Below are positions 53,120 through 62,702 of a DNA stretch of 64,000 nucleotides, one piece after another (the first letter of the stretch is position 1; each line of letters starts with the position of its first letter). The translations under genes and the position numbers were made by a program. The notes beneath the pieces were generated by a model. It was not told the DNA's origin. It did no database searches and saw only the letters and a program-made list of their open reading frames with translations. Source of the DNA: Methylobacter sp015476545 (lineage in GTDB: Bacteria > Pseudomonadota > Gammaproteobacteria > Methylococcales > Methylomonadaceae); NCBI RefSeq assembly GCF_052162025.1, contig NZ_CP197401.1, positions 2,666,001 to 2,730,000 of the forward strand, given 5' to 3'.

Positions 53120-53491
53120 ATGCGACAGATTCTGATAATCCTAATTTCTGTTTTCGTGCTCGGCGCATGCACGACAATGCCAAGCAGCCCGAGTATTTTA
53201 GTACTGCCAGGCACTGGTAAAAGCTACGATCAGTTCCATAATGACGATCAGTTGTGCAGGCGGCTTGCCTATAAGCAAATTGACGAATCGCAAAACCGGC
53301 CCGATTCCGAAGAGGAAGGTCAACAAGATTATGACATCATTTACATTCAGTGCATGTACAGTCAAAACCATCGGGTTCCCGTGCCGGGAAGGCTGACGTA
53401 TGGTACTCAGCAGGAATGGCTTGCGCCGCCGCCGCCAAATTTGCCTGCTCCGCGGCAGACAACCAAACCCAAGCCGTCCGGCAGCGACTAA
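53120..53491 (+). CDS. Small lipoprotein
   Basis: A 123-residue protein starting MRQILIILISVFVLGAC, with lipobox LGAC and acceptor Cys17. The ATG at 53120 follows GGAGG. SYDQFHNDDQLCRRLAYKQI and YIQCMYSQNHRVPVPGR resemble small glycine-zipper-associated envelope lipoproteins, but the glycine zipper is absent. It forms an operon with the glycine-rich protein gene upstream. The C-terminus is Pro-rich. Function unknown. Confidence 0.8.
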   Translation: MRQILIILISVFVLGACTTMPSSPSILVLPGTGKSYDQFHNDDQLCRRLAYKQIDESQNRPDSEEEGQQDYDIIYIQCMYSQNHRVPVPGRLTYGTQQEWLAPPPPNLPAPRQTTKPKPSGSD

Positions 53492-53630
53492 GCGCCCATG
53501 GGCTCTGGCGCACTAGCTATTTGAGTAGCAGATCGGACTTTGAAAGCGATAATCTTCAAGCGCTGATGCGCCGTTGAGCCTGGCCTTGTGGCTTGGATCG
53601 GCAATCCTCCCCTTTCAGGCAGAGGCGCAT

Positions 53631-53753
53631 TCAATCCCGATTATTTTGCATGATATTTTCATGATGATTGGGATCATGCCGATATTGCCCTTTGGTATTT
53701 TCACAGCCCCAAAGTAGCGCCAGTATAAAAAGCATTAGTGCTGATTGTTTCAT
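53631..53753 (-). CDS. Very small lipoprotein (40 aa)
   Basis: On the minus strand AAGGAG lies 7 nt before an ATG at 53753, opening MKQSALMLFILALLWGC. This is a signal peptide ending in a Cys preceded by LLWG. The mature part is ENTKGQYRHDPNHHENIMQN plus RD. The frame closes at 53631. The size, ribosome site and signal structure together support a real gene. The Trp in the lipobox is unusual. His-rich mature part; function unknown. Confidence 0.6.
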   Translation of the reverse strand: MKQSALMLFILALLWGCENTKGQYRHDPNHHENIMQNNRD

Positions 53754-53861
53754 CACCCGCTCCTTAATCAAAAGATGGCACAGGGAGATAAACTAGCAGA
53801 ATCTATTGAGACGAACTATGCCTATTTTACTCAAAGAACGCTTAAGTTTCAGTCATTTAAA

Positions 53862-55220
53862 TTAACTATCTTTTAACAGGACCACCTTCGATGTTTTCAA
53901 AGCTTTGTTGAGAATAAGATAAGTATCTCGGTCAAACACCGGCTTTCCTGCGGCCAATAATGCCTGAACATCCGCTTCATTTTTTGCCGTACCGAGGCAG
54001 CACCATTGATCAATGACATGCAGATCATCCCCCTCCCGAATGCCGATGGCGCCCGGATAAGGCCAAGCGGCGAGTTTAAGCCTAGTCATTGCCATCAATA
54101 GCCGGCCTGCATGAACCAGCGGTCGTTCCTTGCCTACGCAAGCTCCCCGGCATTTTTTAAGCTGATGGGCAAAACAAGGGCGGTTTCCGGCTGTCTTTTC
54201 GAGACCCAGCACACTCAAACAGAGCTGATATTGATCGGCTAGACTGCGCAATGCTTTTTGCGCATCGCGTTGGCTGTGGTACAAGCCATACAGATTGTCC
54301 TGAGCGCCAAAATCAAGATCGTCGGCCCAGGCCAATACCGGCCGCAGATGATCACCTTGTTGCTGAAGCTGCCAGGCGCACAGCGCCTTTTTCCTTCGCA
54401 ACCGTTGATTGTGCGTCGGCAGCAATTGTTTGACCAGTTTGGCTTCGGTCAACAATGCCCCCAATTCGCCTGCCGTTTCAATCCAGTCGATTCGGCGTAA
54501 CTGTTGCGACAGGCTCATCTCCTTATGGTGACGATGATCGGCGGAAAAATGCGACAAAACACGGCTTTTAATATTGACGCTTTTACCTATATACAACGGC
54601 AGGTCATTTTCGCCATAGAATAGATAAACGCCGGGGCCTTCGGGCAGTTCATGGATCAATAGCGGATCGATATGCGACGGCAGACTCGAACGATTGATCA
54701 ACTGCCGGACCGTGTCGTTGAGCTCTGATTCGGAAAATTTTTCCAAGAGCACATGCCAGAATTGGTGAATCAGCTGGGCATCGGCCAAGGCCCGATGGCG
54801 ATCTTTGGTGATCAGGTTATGGCGTTCCATCAGACTGTCGAGATTATGATGCCTGTACTGGGGATAGAGCGCTCTCGATAACTTGACGGTACATAACACC
54901 GTAGGCCTGAACGTCATGCCCAGGCGGTTGAATTCATTTTTCAAAAAGCCGTAATCAAAACGGGCATTGTGGGCAATGAACAGCCTGCCCTGTAACATCG
55001 CCTCGACTTCGTCTGCCACTTCGGCAAACTTCGGCGCCTGTTCAACCATGGCATTGGTGATGCCGGTCATCTGCTCGATGTACGCAGGTATTCGGGTTTG
55101 CGGATGAACCAACTGACTCCATTCCTGAATGCCGTTTTCATCGACTAACACGATGCCAATTTCTGTAATGCGGTCTTTAGTTGCAGAAGCGCCGGTAGTT
55201 TCCAGGTCAACAAAAGCCAT
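53862..55220 (-). CDS. DEDDh exonuclease fused to UvrC-like GIY-YIG domain
   Basis: A protein of about 452 residues. The N-terminal ~170 residues are a DnaQ-type 3'-5' exonuclease: Asp/Glu in FVDLETTG, Asp in HNARFDYGFL, His/Asp in HRALADAQ. Then comes a GIY-YIG nuclease domain (GPGVYLFYGENDLPLYIGKS near 205-225), and a Cys-bearing UvrC-like tail (CFAHQLKKCRGACVGKE). The arrangement matches DNA polymerase III epsilon/Cho fusions thought to act in repair. I start at the ATG at 55220; a TTG at 55241 would add seven residues. Confidence 0.88.
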   Translation of the reverse strand: MAFVDLETTGASATKDRITEIGIVLVDENGIQEWSQLVHPQTRIPAYIEQMTGITNAMVEQAPKFAEVADEVEAMLQGRLFIAHNARFDYGFLKNEFNRLGMTFRPTVLCTVKLSRALYPQYRHHNLDSLMERHNLITKDRHRALADAQLIHQFWHVLLEKFSESELNDTVRQLINRSSLPSHIDPLLIHELPEGPGVYLFYGENDLPLYIGKSVNIKSRVLSHFSADHRHHKEMSLSQQLRRIDWIETAGELGALLTEAKLVKQLLPTHNQRLRRKKALCAWQLQQQGDHLRPVLAWADDLDFGAQDNLYGLYHSQRDAQKALRSLADQYQLCLSVLGLEKTAGNRPCFAHQLKKCRGACVGKERPLVHAGRLLMAMTRLKLAAWPYPGAIGIREGDDLHVIDQWCCLGTAKNEADVQALLAAGKPVFDRDTYLILNKALKTSKVVLLKDS

Positions 55221-55499
55221 CGGCTGTTTTATGGGTATCAAACTTTTACTACTCTTTGAACAATAGCCTGGATATAGATCACAGGCTTAATTACAGCGAA
55301 CGCAGGATTAAGCAATCACAGGAGAGGCGTTGTCTGTGATAGTTTCCACGACCAAGGCATCAATGCTATCAGGAATATCCGCTATTGGGGGGTTAAATAC
55401 CCATTAAGATGGGGCGATTGTGCAGTAAGTTCCCTCTACAGGCAAACCGGTCAGTTCGGGCATTGCAGCGATTAGTATCGGGAGATCCCTGCACAGGCT

Positions 55500-55512
55500 T
55501 GCGTAGGTCCTG
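55500..55512. repeat. Possible solo end of family B MITE
   Basis: TGCGTAGGTCCTG matches the right end of the 98-bp MITEs with one change, preceded by ACAGGCT. No partner end is clear, so it is probably a decayed copy. Confidence 0.35.
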
Positions 55513-55532
55513 ATAGTCTTACTTAAATACCA

Positions 55533-58427
55533 CTATTCATACTCCGACATAGGTGGACAAGTGCATACCAGATGCCGGTCGCCATAAACATTATCGATAC
55601 GCCCCACCGGAGGCCAGTATTTATCGTCATGCTGATAGCTGGCCGGAAAAAAAGCCTGCTGTTTAGAATAAGGCAGCGTCCATTCTTCCAGTAATAAACG
55701 ATGCGTATGCGGCGCATTGCGCAATATATTGTTTTCAGCATCGGCCGTGCCGTCTTCAATGGCCTTGATTTCCTGGCGGATCGCGATCAGCGCATCGCAG
55801 AAACGGTCGATTTCAACTTTATTCTCGCTTTCGGTCGGCTCTATCATCAGCGTGTCGGCAACCGGGAACGAGACGGTCGGCGCATGAAAGCCGAAGTCAA
55901 TCAGGCGCTTGGCGATATCGTCGACGGTAATATCGCAGGATTTCTTGAAGGCATGGCAGTCGATAATGCATTCATGAGCGACCCAGCCGTTTTTGCCGGT
56001 ATATAAGATCGGGTAATAAGGCGCTAGCCGCCTGGCGATATAATTGGCATTCAAAATGGCTAACAGAGTCGCGCGTCTCAACCCGGCCGCCCCCATCATG
56101 GCAATATAAGCCCAGGATATGGCGAGTATGCTGGCCGATCCCCATGGCGCGGCCGACACGGTGCCGATCGTGCCGTATTTGCTTTGGGCCGGATTGACGC
56201 CCTTGACCACCGGATGACCGGGCAAGTATGGCGCCAGATGGGCGCGCACGCCTATGGGGCCGACACCGGGCCCGCCGCCGCCATGCGGAATGCTGAAAGT
56301 TTTGTGCAGATTGAGATGGGCGACATCGGCGCCGATTTTGCCGGGCCGGCTCAAGCCTACCAGCGCATTGAAATTGGCGCCGTCCAGATAGACCTGCCCG
56401 CCATGCTTGTGGATCAGGTCGCAGATGGTGCGGAATGATTCTTCATAAACGCCATGCGTGGACGGATAGGTAATCATCAACGCAGCCAGCGTGTCGTGAT
56501 GCTCGGCGACTTTCGCCTGTAAATCATCAAGGCTGACATTGCCGTTTTCATCGCAGGCCACGACAACGACCTTGAGGCCAGCCATAGTGGCACTGGCAGG
56601 ATTCGTGCCGTGTGCCGAAGCCGGTATCAGGCAGATGTTGCGCTGGCCTTGACCCGTGACTTCATGATATTTGCGGATGACCAGCAAGCCGGTGTATTCG
56701 CCCTGAGAGCCGGCATTGGGCTGCAGCGAAATGGCGTCAAAGCCGGTCAGATCGCAGAGCATATCCTCCAGTTCGGCGAACATTTGCTGATAGCCATGGG
56801 TTTGATACAACGGCGCAAACGGGTGCAGACTATGAAACTCATGATAGGAAATGGTCTGCATGGCGGTGGCCGCGTTCAGCTTCATCGTGCAGGAGCCTAG
56901 CGGTATCATCGAGCGGTCCAGCGCAATATCCTTCCGCGCCAATCGGCGCATGTAACGCATCATTTCGGTTTCCGAATGGTAGCGTTTGAATACCGGGTGC
57001 TCAAGAATGTCATCGGCACGCAATAACGATTCGGGAATGCATTCCGTTATCGATGCATCAAGCGCATTAATATCGGGCAGACTGGCAAAAGGCGATGAAA
57101 AGACCTGCCAGAGCGCTCTTAAATCATTGCGCGTCGTCGTTTCATCGAGCGAAATGCCGATATGGTCAGGGTCGACGACGCGTATGTTGATATGGGATTC
57201 GGCGGCATGCGCGGCAAGGCGCTTGGCCCGGTGCGGAGTATGCACCAGCAGCGTGTCGAAATAGCATTGGCTGATAACGTGGTGCCCTAATTGCCTGAGA
57301 CCGGCGGCCAGAATTTCCGCATAGCGGTGCACGCGGCCGGCAATCAGGCGCAGGCCTTCAGAGCCGTGGTAGATCGCATAGAAACCCGCAATGACGGCCA
57401 ACAGCACTTGCGACGTGCAGATATTGCTGGTGGCTTTGTCGCGGCGGATGTGCTGCTCGCGCGTTTGCAGGGCCATGCGCAACGCGACTTGGCCGTGATT
57501 GTCTTTGGATACGCCGATGATGCGCCCCGGCACGGAACGCTTGTAGTCGTCCTTGGTGGCAAAAAAAGCGGCATGCGGGCCGCCGTAGCCCATCGGCACG
57601 CCGAAGCGCTGCGAATTGCCGACGACAATATCGACCCCGAAGGCGGCGGGCGGCTTCAGCCGCACCAGGCTCAGCAAGTCCGCCGCGACCGTAACCAGCG
57701 CCGATTTGCTATGGGCGATTGCGGTCATTTCGCCGAGATCATGAATTTCGCCTTTCGAACCCGGATATTGCACGATCAACGCAAAGAAGTCCTGCTGCGT
57801 CAGATCCTGATACGGATCGCCGACGATAACTTCATAGCCTAGCGAGTGCGCGCGGGTTTGAATAACGGCGATGGTCTGCGGGTGGCAGTCCTGATCGACG
57901 AACACGCTGTTGGAAGCGCTTTTCGATAAACGCCGCGACATGGTCATTGCTTCGGCCGCGGCGGTTGCTTCATCAAGCAGCGAGGCATTCGCCAGTTCCA
58001 TGCCAGTCAAATCGATCACCATCTGCTGGAAGTTCAGCAGGGCTTCGAGCCGGCCCTGGCTGACTTCGGCCTGATACGGCGTGTACGCCGTGTACCAGCC
58101 GGGGTTTTCCAGTACGTTGCGTTTGATTACGGCCGGCATGATCGTGCCGTAATAGCCCATGCCGATCATGGAGGTGAACACCTGGTTGCGTGCGCGCATC
58201 CTGCGCAGGTATTTGAGCACGGCACGTTCGCTGATCGTTTCAGTCAGCTTCAGCGGTTCGTCAGTCAGAATATCCGCCGGAACCGCCTGCTGGATGATGT
58301 CTTCCAGTTCATTCAAGCCGAGTTCCGCTAGCATATCCTGAATTTGCTGCTGATCAGGCCCGATGTGGCGATGGATAAAGTTGCCGCGCATTTCCAGTTT
58401 GTCCAGACTGAGGCGAGATGAAGGCAT
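55533..58427 (-). CDS. gcvP: Glycine dehydrogenase (decarboxylating), P-protein
   Basis: A 964-residue PLP enzyme of the glycine cleavage system that decarboxylates glycine and passes the aminomethyl group to lipoyl-GcvH. FIHRHIGPDQQQIQDML is the usual start. The PLP lysine is in HLNLHKTFSIPHGGGGPG near residue 705. It is the single-chain type. The ATG follows GGAG and lies 4 bp after gcvT. It would help interconvert glycine and C1-folate units, relevant to C1 metabolism. Confidence 0.97.
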   Translation of the reverse strand: MPSSRLSLDKLEMRGNFIHRHIGPDQQQIQDMLAELGLNELEDIIQQAVPADILTDEPLKLTETISERAVLKYLRRMRARNQVFTSMIGMGYYGTIMPAVIKRNVLENPGWYTAYTPYQAEVSQGRLEALLNFQQMVIDLTGMELANASLLDEATAAAEAMTMSRRLSKSASNSVFVDQDCHPQTIAVIQTRAHSLGYEVIVGDPYQDLTQQDFFALIVQYPGSKGEIHDLGEMTAIAHSKSALVTVAADLLSLVRLKPPAAFGVDIVVGNSQRFGVPMGYGGPHAAFFATKDDYKRSVPGRIIGVSKDNHGQVALRMALQTREQHIRRDKATSNICTSQVLLAVIAGFYAIYHGSEGLRLIAGRVHRYAEILAAGLRQLGHHVISQCYFDTLLVHTPHRAKRLAAHAAESHINIRVVDPDHIGISLDETTTRNDLRALWQVFSSPFASLPDINALDASITECIPESLLRADDILEHPVFKRYHSETEMMRYMRRLARKDIALDRSMIPLGSCTMKLNAATAMQTISYHEFHSLHPFAPLYQTHGYQQMFAELEDMLCDLTGFDAISLQPNAGSQGEYTGLLVIRKYHEVTGQGQRNICLIPASAHGTNPASATMAGLKVVVVACDENGNVSLDDLQAKVAEHHDTLAALMITYPSTHGVYEESFRTICDLIHKHGGQVYLDGANFNALVGLSRPGKIGADVAHLNLHKTFSIPHGGGGPGVGPIGVRAHLAPYLPGHPVVKGVNPAQSKYGTIGTVSAAPWGSASILAISWAYIAMMGAAGLRRATLLAILNANYIARRLAPYYPILYTGKNGWVAHECIIDCHAFKKSCDITVDDIAKRLIDFGFHAPTVSFPVADTLMIEPTESENKVEIDRFCDALIAIRQEIKAIEDGTADAENNILRNAPHTHRLLLEEWTLPYSKQQAFFPASYQHDDKYWPPVGRIDNVYGDRHLVCTCPPMSEYE

Positions 58428-58431
58428 GGTT

Positions 58432-59520
58432 TTATCTCCGGTAGCGATGGGGGATAAAAGGCAATTCCGTGATCATGACCGGCAGCAGGTGATCACGGAC
58501 TCGTGCATATAATGCCCTGTCGGAGCCCGGCGCCGGGTTGTGCAGCATCGCCATGGCGATGGGGCGGCCAAGGCTAGGGGAAAAACCGCCGCTGGTGACA
58601 TGGCCGATAGCCTCGCCCGCTTCATCGGCAATAATACAGCCTTCGCGCGCCGGTATTTTGCTTTCGACCAGCAGGCCGACACTGCTTTTCTCTGTGCCGT
58701 GCTGTAGCTGCGTAAGAATCCTGTCAGCGCCCGGAAACTGATCATGGCCTTTTTTGATCAGCCAGCGCAGGCCCGCTTCCACAGGCGTTATCGATTCGTC
58801 GAGTTCATGCCCATACAGGCACAGGCCCGCTTCCAGCCGCAAACTGTCGCGTGCGCCGAGCCCTATGGGTTCCACCGCCTCTTCAGCCAACAATAAGCGG
58901 GCAAGATGATCCGCCTGCTCGCCGGCCACGGAAATTTCAAAACCGTCTTCGCCGGTATAACCGCTGCGGCTGATTATGCAGCGGATGCCGTTAATGTCGT
59001 CTTCGCAAGCATGCATAAAGGATAAATCAGCGGCTGCCGCAGAGAATTTCTGCATGACCGTTGCTGCGGCAGGGCCTTGCAGAGCGAACAGTGCCCGATC
59101 GGTCATTTCTTTGAAATGACAGTGGTCAGATAAATGAGTTTTAAAATGCTCAAAATCTTTTTCCTTGCAGGCCGCATTGACAATGACCATGCAACCTGAA
59201 GGCAGGCGAGTCACGATGATGTCGTCAATGATACCGCCAGTGTCGCTGGTCAAAACGGTATAGCGCTGCTGGCAGGGAGCGAGTCCGATGATGTCGCTGG
59301 GTGTCAGCCTCTCCAATTCGCCGGCGGCTGAATCGCCCAGAATCAGGCATTGGCCCATGTGGGAAATATCAAAGAAGCCGGCGTAATGACGGCAATGCAG
59401 ATGTTCGTGCAGTGTGCCGTTGCGGTAGTGTAACGGCATCCGATAACCGGCGAAAGGCACCATTTTGGCCCCTAGTTCAAGGTGAAGAGGGTAAAGCGGC
59501 GTTTGTTTTAATGTAGTCAC
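58432..59520 (-). CDS. gcvT: Aminomethyltransferase, T-protein
   Basis: A tetrahydrofolate-dependent enzyme of about 362 residues that releases ammonia from the GcvH-bound intermediate and forms methylene-THF. TPLYPLHLELGAKMVPFAGY, FDISHMGQ and RSGYTGEDGFEISV are family blocks. I choose the GTG at 59520 (VTTLKQTPLY) because GGAG lies just upstream; a TTG at 59544 would extend it by eight residues. It is first in the gcvT-gcvP operon. gcvH is not between them, so it must be encoded elsewhere. Confidence 0.95.
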   Translation of the reverse strand: MTTLKQTPLYPLHLELGAKMVPFAGYRMPLHYRNGTLHEHLHCRHYAGFFDISHMGQCLILGDSAAGELERLTPSDIIGLAPCQQRYTVLTSDTGGIIDDIIVTRLPSGCMVIVNAACKEKDFEHFKTHLSDHCHFKEMTDRALFALQGPAAATVMQKFSAAAADLSFMHACEDDINGIRCIISRSGYTGEDGFEISVAGEQADHLARLLLAEEAVEPIGLGARDSLRLEAGLCLYGHELDESITPVEAGLRWLIKKGHDQFPGADRILTQLQHGTEKSSVGLLVESKIPAREGCIIADEAGEAIGHVTSGGFSPSLGRPIAMAMLHNPAPGSDRALYARVRDHLLPVMITELPFIPHRYRR

Positions 59521-59801
59521 AACACTATCTCCGCGTATCAGCAAGCCCCTAGTGTAACGCCGAAGATTGATTAAACCAAGCCAATCAGCCTAACTTGTAA
59601 GTTGATGGTGCCGAATGCGCATTTTATCGCTACAATAGCTGTAACCCTACAATTAAGAAGGGATTAATACTCAGCGTCCATGGAGGCCCGCCTTTGGCTT
59701 AACTGCTGAAATAGACCAAATTGCCTGAGTTCGATCAAAAACAGCCCGATACCTAGTGGTAGCGAAAGACAAACAACAAAAAGCGCAACCGTAATAATCC
59801 A

Positions 59802-60515
59802 ATGACCAGCGAATCCGACCCACCTGATCCGGTAAACGAAAATAATTCATCACGCATCGAACGCCGCAGGCAATTCCGGCGCGCCGCCGATTATCAGGCC
59901 GAGCATTTTCAACACATTTTCTCCTCGTTTGAAACTTTCGGCAGACATGTTTTGCTGTTAGACAGTCAATCGCGTGTGTTGTATCGGTCTAAAAAGGTCG
60001 ATGCCCTTCTGGAGAGCGATGCGATACCTTTGCGGTTGAAACCGAAATTCACTCTGCTCGACTCCTACAATGCAAAACAGTTCAAGGCATTTATCAATGG
60101 ATTGGCGCAATCTCGTACCGTCGATTCGACGCCTTCGGCGCTTGATTCCCGGCGGGCTAGAAGCTGTATTCTGCTGTTAGAGCGCGCTAATAGCTCTCCA
60201 CTGTTATTGGGCTGTTTTCCAATGCGGCAATCGCCGGGCGACGAGGGTGGATTAAAAATCATGGCGATATTGTGTGACCCCGGCTGTTATTCCGAAGAGC
60301 AATGGCGGGCATTTCAGGATTTATTCAGCTTGACAGCCGCCGAGTTGCGGCTATGTCTGGCCTTGGCGGACGGTTTGTCATTGGCCGAATATGGTCAAAA
60401 ATACGATATCACCGACAATACCGCTCGCAGTCAGTTGAAAAAGGTATTCGAGAAAACCAATACCCGACGTCAGGGCGACTTGATGCGCTTGATATTTTTG
60501 CTGACACGGCTATAA
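59802..60515 (+). CDS. LuxR-type HTH transcriptional regulator
   Basis: A 237-residue protein. An N-terminal PAS-like region (HFQHIFSSFETFGRHVLLLD, then SRVLYRSKKVDALLE) is followed by a C-terminal LuxR-type helix-turn-helix (FSLTAAELRLCLALADGLSL, then TARSQLKKVFEKTNTRRQGD). The ligand or signal is unknown. It is divergent from gcvT and followed by a convergent membrane-protein gene. A regulatory link to gcvT is possible from position only. Confidence 0.8.
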   Translation: MTSESDPPDPVNENNSSRIERRRQFRRAADYQAEHFQHIFSSFETFGRHVLLLDSQSRVLYRSKKVDALLESDAIPLRLKPKFTLLDSYNAKQFKAFINGLAQSRTVDSTPSALDSRRARSCILLLERANSSPLLLGCFPMRQSPGDEGGLKIMAILCDPGCYSEEQWRAFQDLFSLTAAELRLCLALADGLSLAEYGQKYDITDNTARSQLKKVFEKTNTRRQGDLMRLIFLLTRL

Positions 60516-60749
60516 CTTTTCCGGATTTGCCGCCCAAATGGATGATGACGGGCTTTAGCGTAATAAGAATTCTGTTTCTTGCAACCCGCATCAGCAACTT
60601 ATAGCCTTAGCAGAATAACGCTGTCCATAAGACAGGCGTTATCTGCATTCGTTTACGCTTTGAGGCAGCTCCCCTGCCCTAACCGGCTGCTTTAAGCCGA
60701 AAAAGCCTCTCAGCCACAACCGCCGCAAGCGAGCTGCCATTCACCTCTG

Positions 60750-61796
60750 TCACTTCGTAAAAGCGATAAAACGCCGATATGGAGAGCCCTGCTTCCAGGT
60801 AAAAGCTTCCGTGTAATAATGCATCAAAGCCAGATAGCCCAGCAAGCCGACGGTAATAACCTTGCGGAACTCTATGCCAAAGATGTAGTTGGTCATTAAA
60901 TTAACCGCCGCATCGCCATAGTTCTGCAAAGCAAACGCCAGCATAAAGGAAAGCGCAGGCAACACAACAAAAACATGGAGGTTGCAGCGAGCGGCGCAAC
61001 GATAAATGAAATTCTGTGGATGCGAATAATGCTTGTTGTAATCGTGCGTCACATAAAATACATAAGCCGTGGCATCATGGACCAGCCTTGGCACCAGAAT
61101 GGCCAGAAAGTAATACTGCTGACTGTAAAGATAAAAACTGCTCAGCACCAGCAAGGTATTGGCCCAGAGAAACAGCTTTCCAAACGATGTAGTGACGTAG
61201 CGCTGGCACAAAACCGTGCTCAATGCCAGGCCAATACACAAGCCGGCGGCCGCATGCTTGACCCATTCAGTCTGTTGGGCGTCCAGGGTGTTTTTCAGAA
61301 ATATGCCGATGTAAACTACAATGCCGGCTGCCACGCTCAACCATAATAGCAGATAGAACGCCCATGCCGGCAGATGGCAGATGCTCCGCGCCACGCCATG
61401 CTGCTGTTTAAGCACATGGTAGACAGTCCAGCATGCCACAAGCACATAAAAAACCAGATAAGGAATAAACAGGCTGCCTATGCCGAAAAAAGCCGCAAGA
61501 GCGGCCGTCATCAAAATGATTTTCTTTTTGTAAAACTTCAGGTATTCCGTGTTGCTGGCCATGACAATGGCGCTGGCAACAATATGAGGCGTACCGAAAA
61601 CAATTTGGAACAATATGAAATGGTGAGGACTGCTTGGTAGATATTGCTTTAGATATCCCTGCAAAAATCCGACATCAATCAGTTGCAGCAGCAAACAAGC
61701 AGGAATGATGGCATACAATCCCAGCAGCAACCGGAACGAGACCGCCAGTTTATTTTCATGGGGCAAGTCTTGAATTGAAATCGTTTGCGCAGACAT
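60750..61796 (-). CDS. Polytopic membrane protein with intramembrane histidines
   Basis: A 348-residue protein with about nine hydrophobic segments. Family not recognised. Conserved-looking histidines sit at helix ends: PHHFILFQIVFGTPHIVASA, VYHVLKQQHGVARS, RLVHDATAYVFYVTHDYNKH and ALMHYYTEAFTWKQGSPYRR. This spacing recalls membrane di-iron or Brp/Blh-like carotenoid oxygenases and fatty-acid desaturases, but I cannot assign it. It stands alone, divergent from the HIT protein gene. Confidence 0.65.
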   Translation of the reverse strand: MSAQTISIQDLPHENKLAVSFRLLLGLYAIIPACLLLQLIDVGFLQGYLKQYLPSSPHHFILFQIVFGTPHIVASAIVMASNTEYLKFYKKKIILMTAALAAFFGIGSLFIPYLVFYVLVACWTVYHVLKQQHGVARSICHLPAWAFYLLLWLSVAAGIVVYIGIFLKNTLDAQQTEWVKHAAAGLCIGLALSTVLCQRYVTTSFGKLFLWANTLLVLSSFYLYSQQYYFLAILVPRLVHDATAYVFYVTHDYNKHYSHPQNFIYRCAARCNLHVFVVLPALSFMLAFALQNYGDAAVNLMTNYIFGIEFRKVITVGLLGYLALMHYYTEAFTWKQGSPYRRFIAFTK

Positions 61797-61882
61797 GAAA
61801 CTACCTTTTACTATTTGTTATATTTTAAATAGCAAATTTCACCTATTTTTGAGTTTAATTCAAGCCTCAGTATATAAAAATC

Positions 61883-62299
61883 ATGACATTCCAATTACAC
61901 CCTCGCCTCCAGCAAGACTGCATCGAAATCGGCCGGTTTGAGTTATGCCGATTGCTGATGATGAACGACAGCCAATATCCCTGGTTTATCCTGGTGCCTG
62001 AAAAGGCGGGATTGAATGAGATCTATCAATTGTCAAAGCCGGAGCGGGAACTGTTAATGGAGGAATCCGGCTATCTGGCGGAAAACCTGGCCGCGCTTTA
62101 CAAAGCCGACAAAATGAATATCGCCTCGATCGGCAACCTGGTGCCCCAACTGCATATTCATCACATCGTCCGCTACCGGACCGATAAAGCCTGGCCGGCG
62201 CCCGTCTGGGGAAAATTCGACCCAATCCCCTACACACAGCAGCAAATTTTAGAAAATCTCAAGCTTATTGAAGACCGGTTAGGCGACCGCTTGAATTAA
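61883..62299 (+). CDS. HIT-family hydrolase
   Basis: A 138-residue histidine-triad protein. The triad motif is QLHIHHIVRYRTDKAWPAPV near residue 92 (HxHxx), and PWFILVPEKAGLNEIYQL is the preceding strand block. HIT proteins hydrolyse nucleotide conjugates such as AMP-lysine or diadenosine polyphosphates. This WPAPVWG-type group is common in proteobacteria, but its substrate is not known. Monocistronic. Confidence 0.85.
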   Translation: MTFQLHPRLQQDCIEIGRFELCRLLMMNDSQYPWFILVPEKAGLNEIYQLSKPERELLMEESGYLAENLAALYKADKMNIASIGNLVPQLHIHHIVRYRTDKAWPAPVWGKFDPIPYTQQQILENLKLIEDRLGDRLN

Positions 62300-62702
62300 C
62301 CAGAAATGTGGCAAAAACACGCCTTTTCAGGTTTCGCCATATTCATGCTTGTCCACTGTTCTGCTTATTGGCGGCGATACGTTTCTGTCATTGCGCCTTA
62401 TGCCGCTCAGTGGTTTTGCGTTGCATCCGTTTCGAAAGCAGATGCGTTCATACTGTAATTCCGGAGGTTTTTTAAGCGCTATTTAACTCTCGATCTTTAA
62501 TTAAACATTGATTAAAAATATCGCCAGATTTACAGCAAACTTCGGATTTACCTGCAAATACTCTATAATTGGCTCTATTTTTGTTCATCTCCAGCAAAAT
62601 TGTATAAGCCGGAATGCACAAAAGCTTAATAACAATGCAAATTTAATTCTGTATAACTTAAATATCAGATCTGAATAGGCCTTTTCCAAACGACAATAGG
62701 CA
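62300..62702. other. Intergenic region upstream of nagZ
   Basis: A 403-bp gap, AT-rich toward nagZ, presumably carrying its promoter. No gene, repeat or terminator is recognised with confidence. Confidence 0.3.

Noticed and set aside
59671..59853. Minus-strand 60-codon frame overlapping the LuxR-type gene start
   Set aside because: It overlaps the better supported plus-strand gene and has no protein family features.
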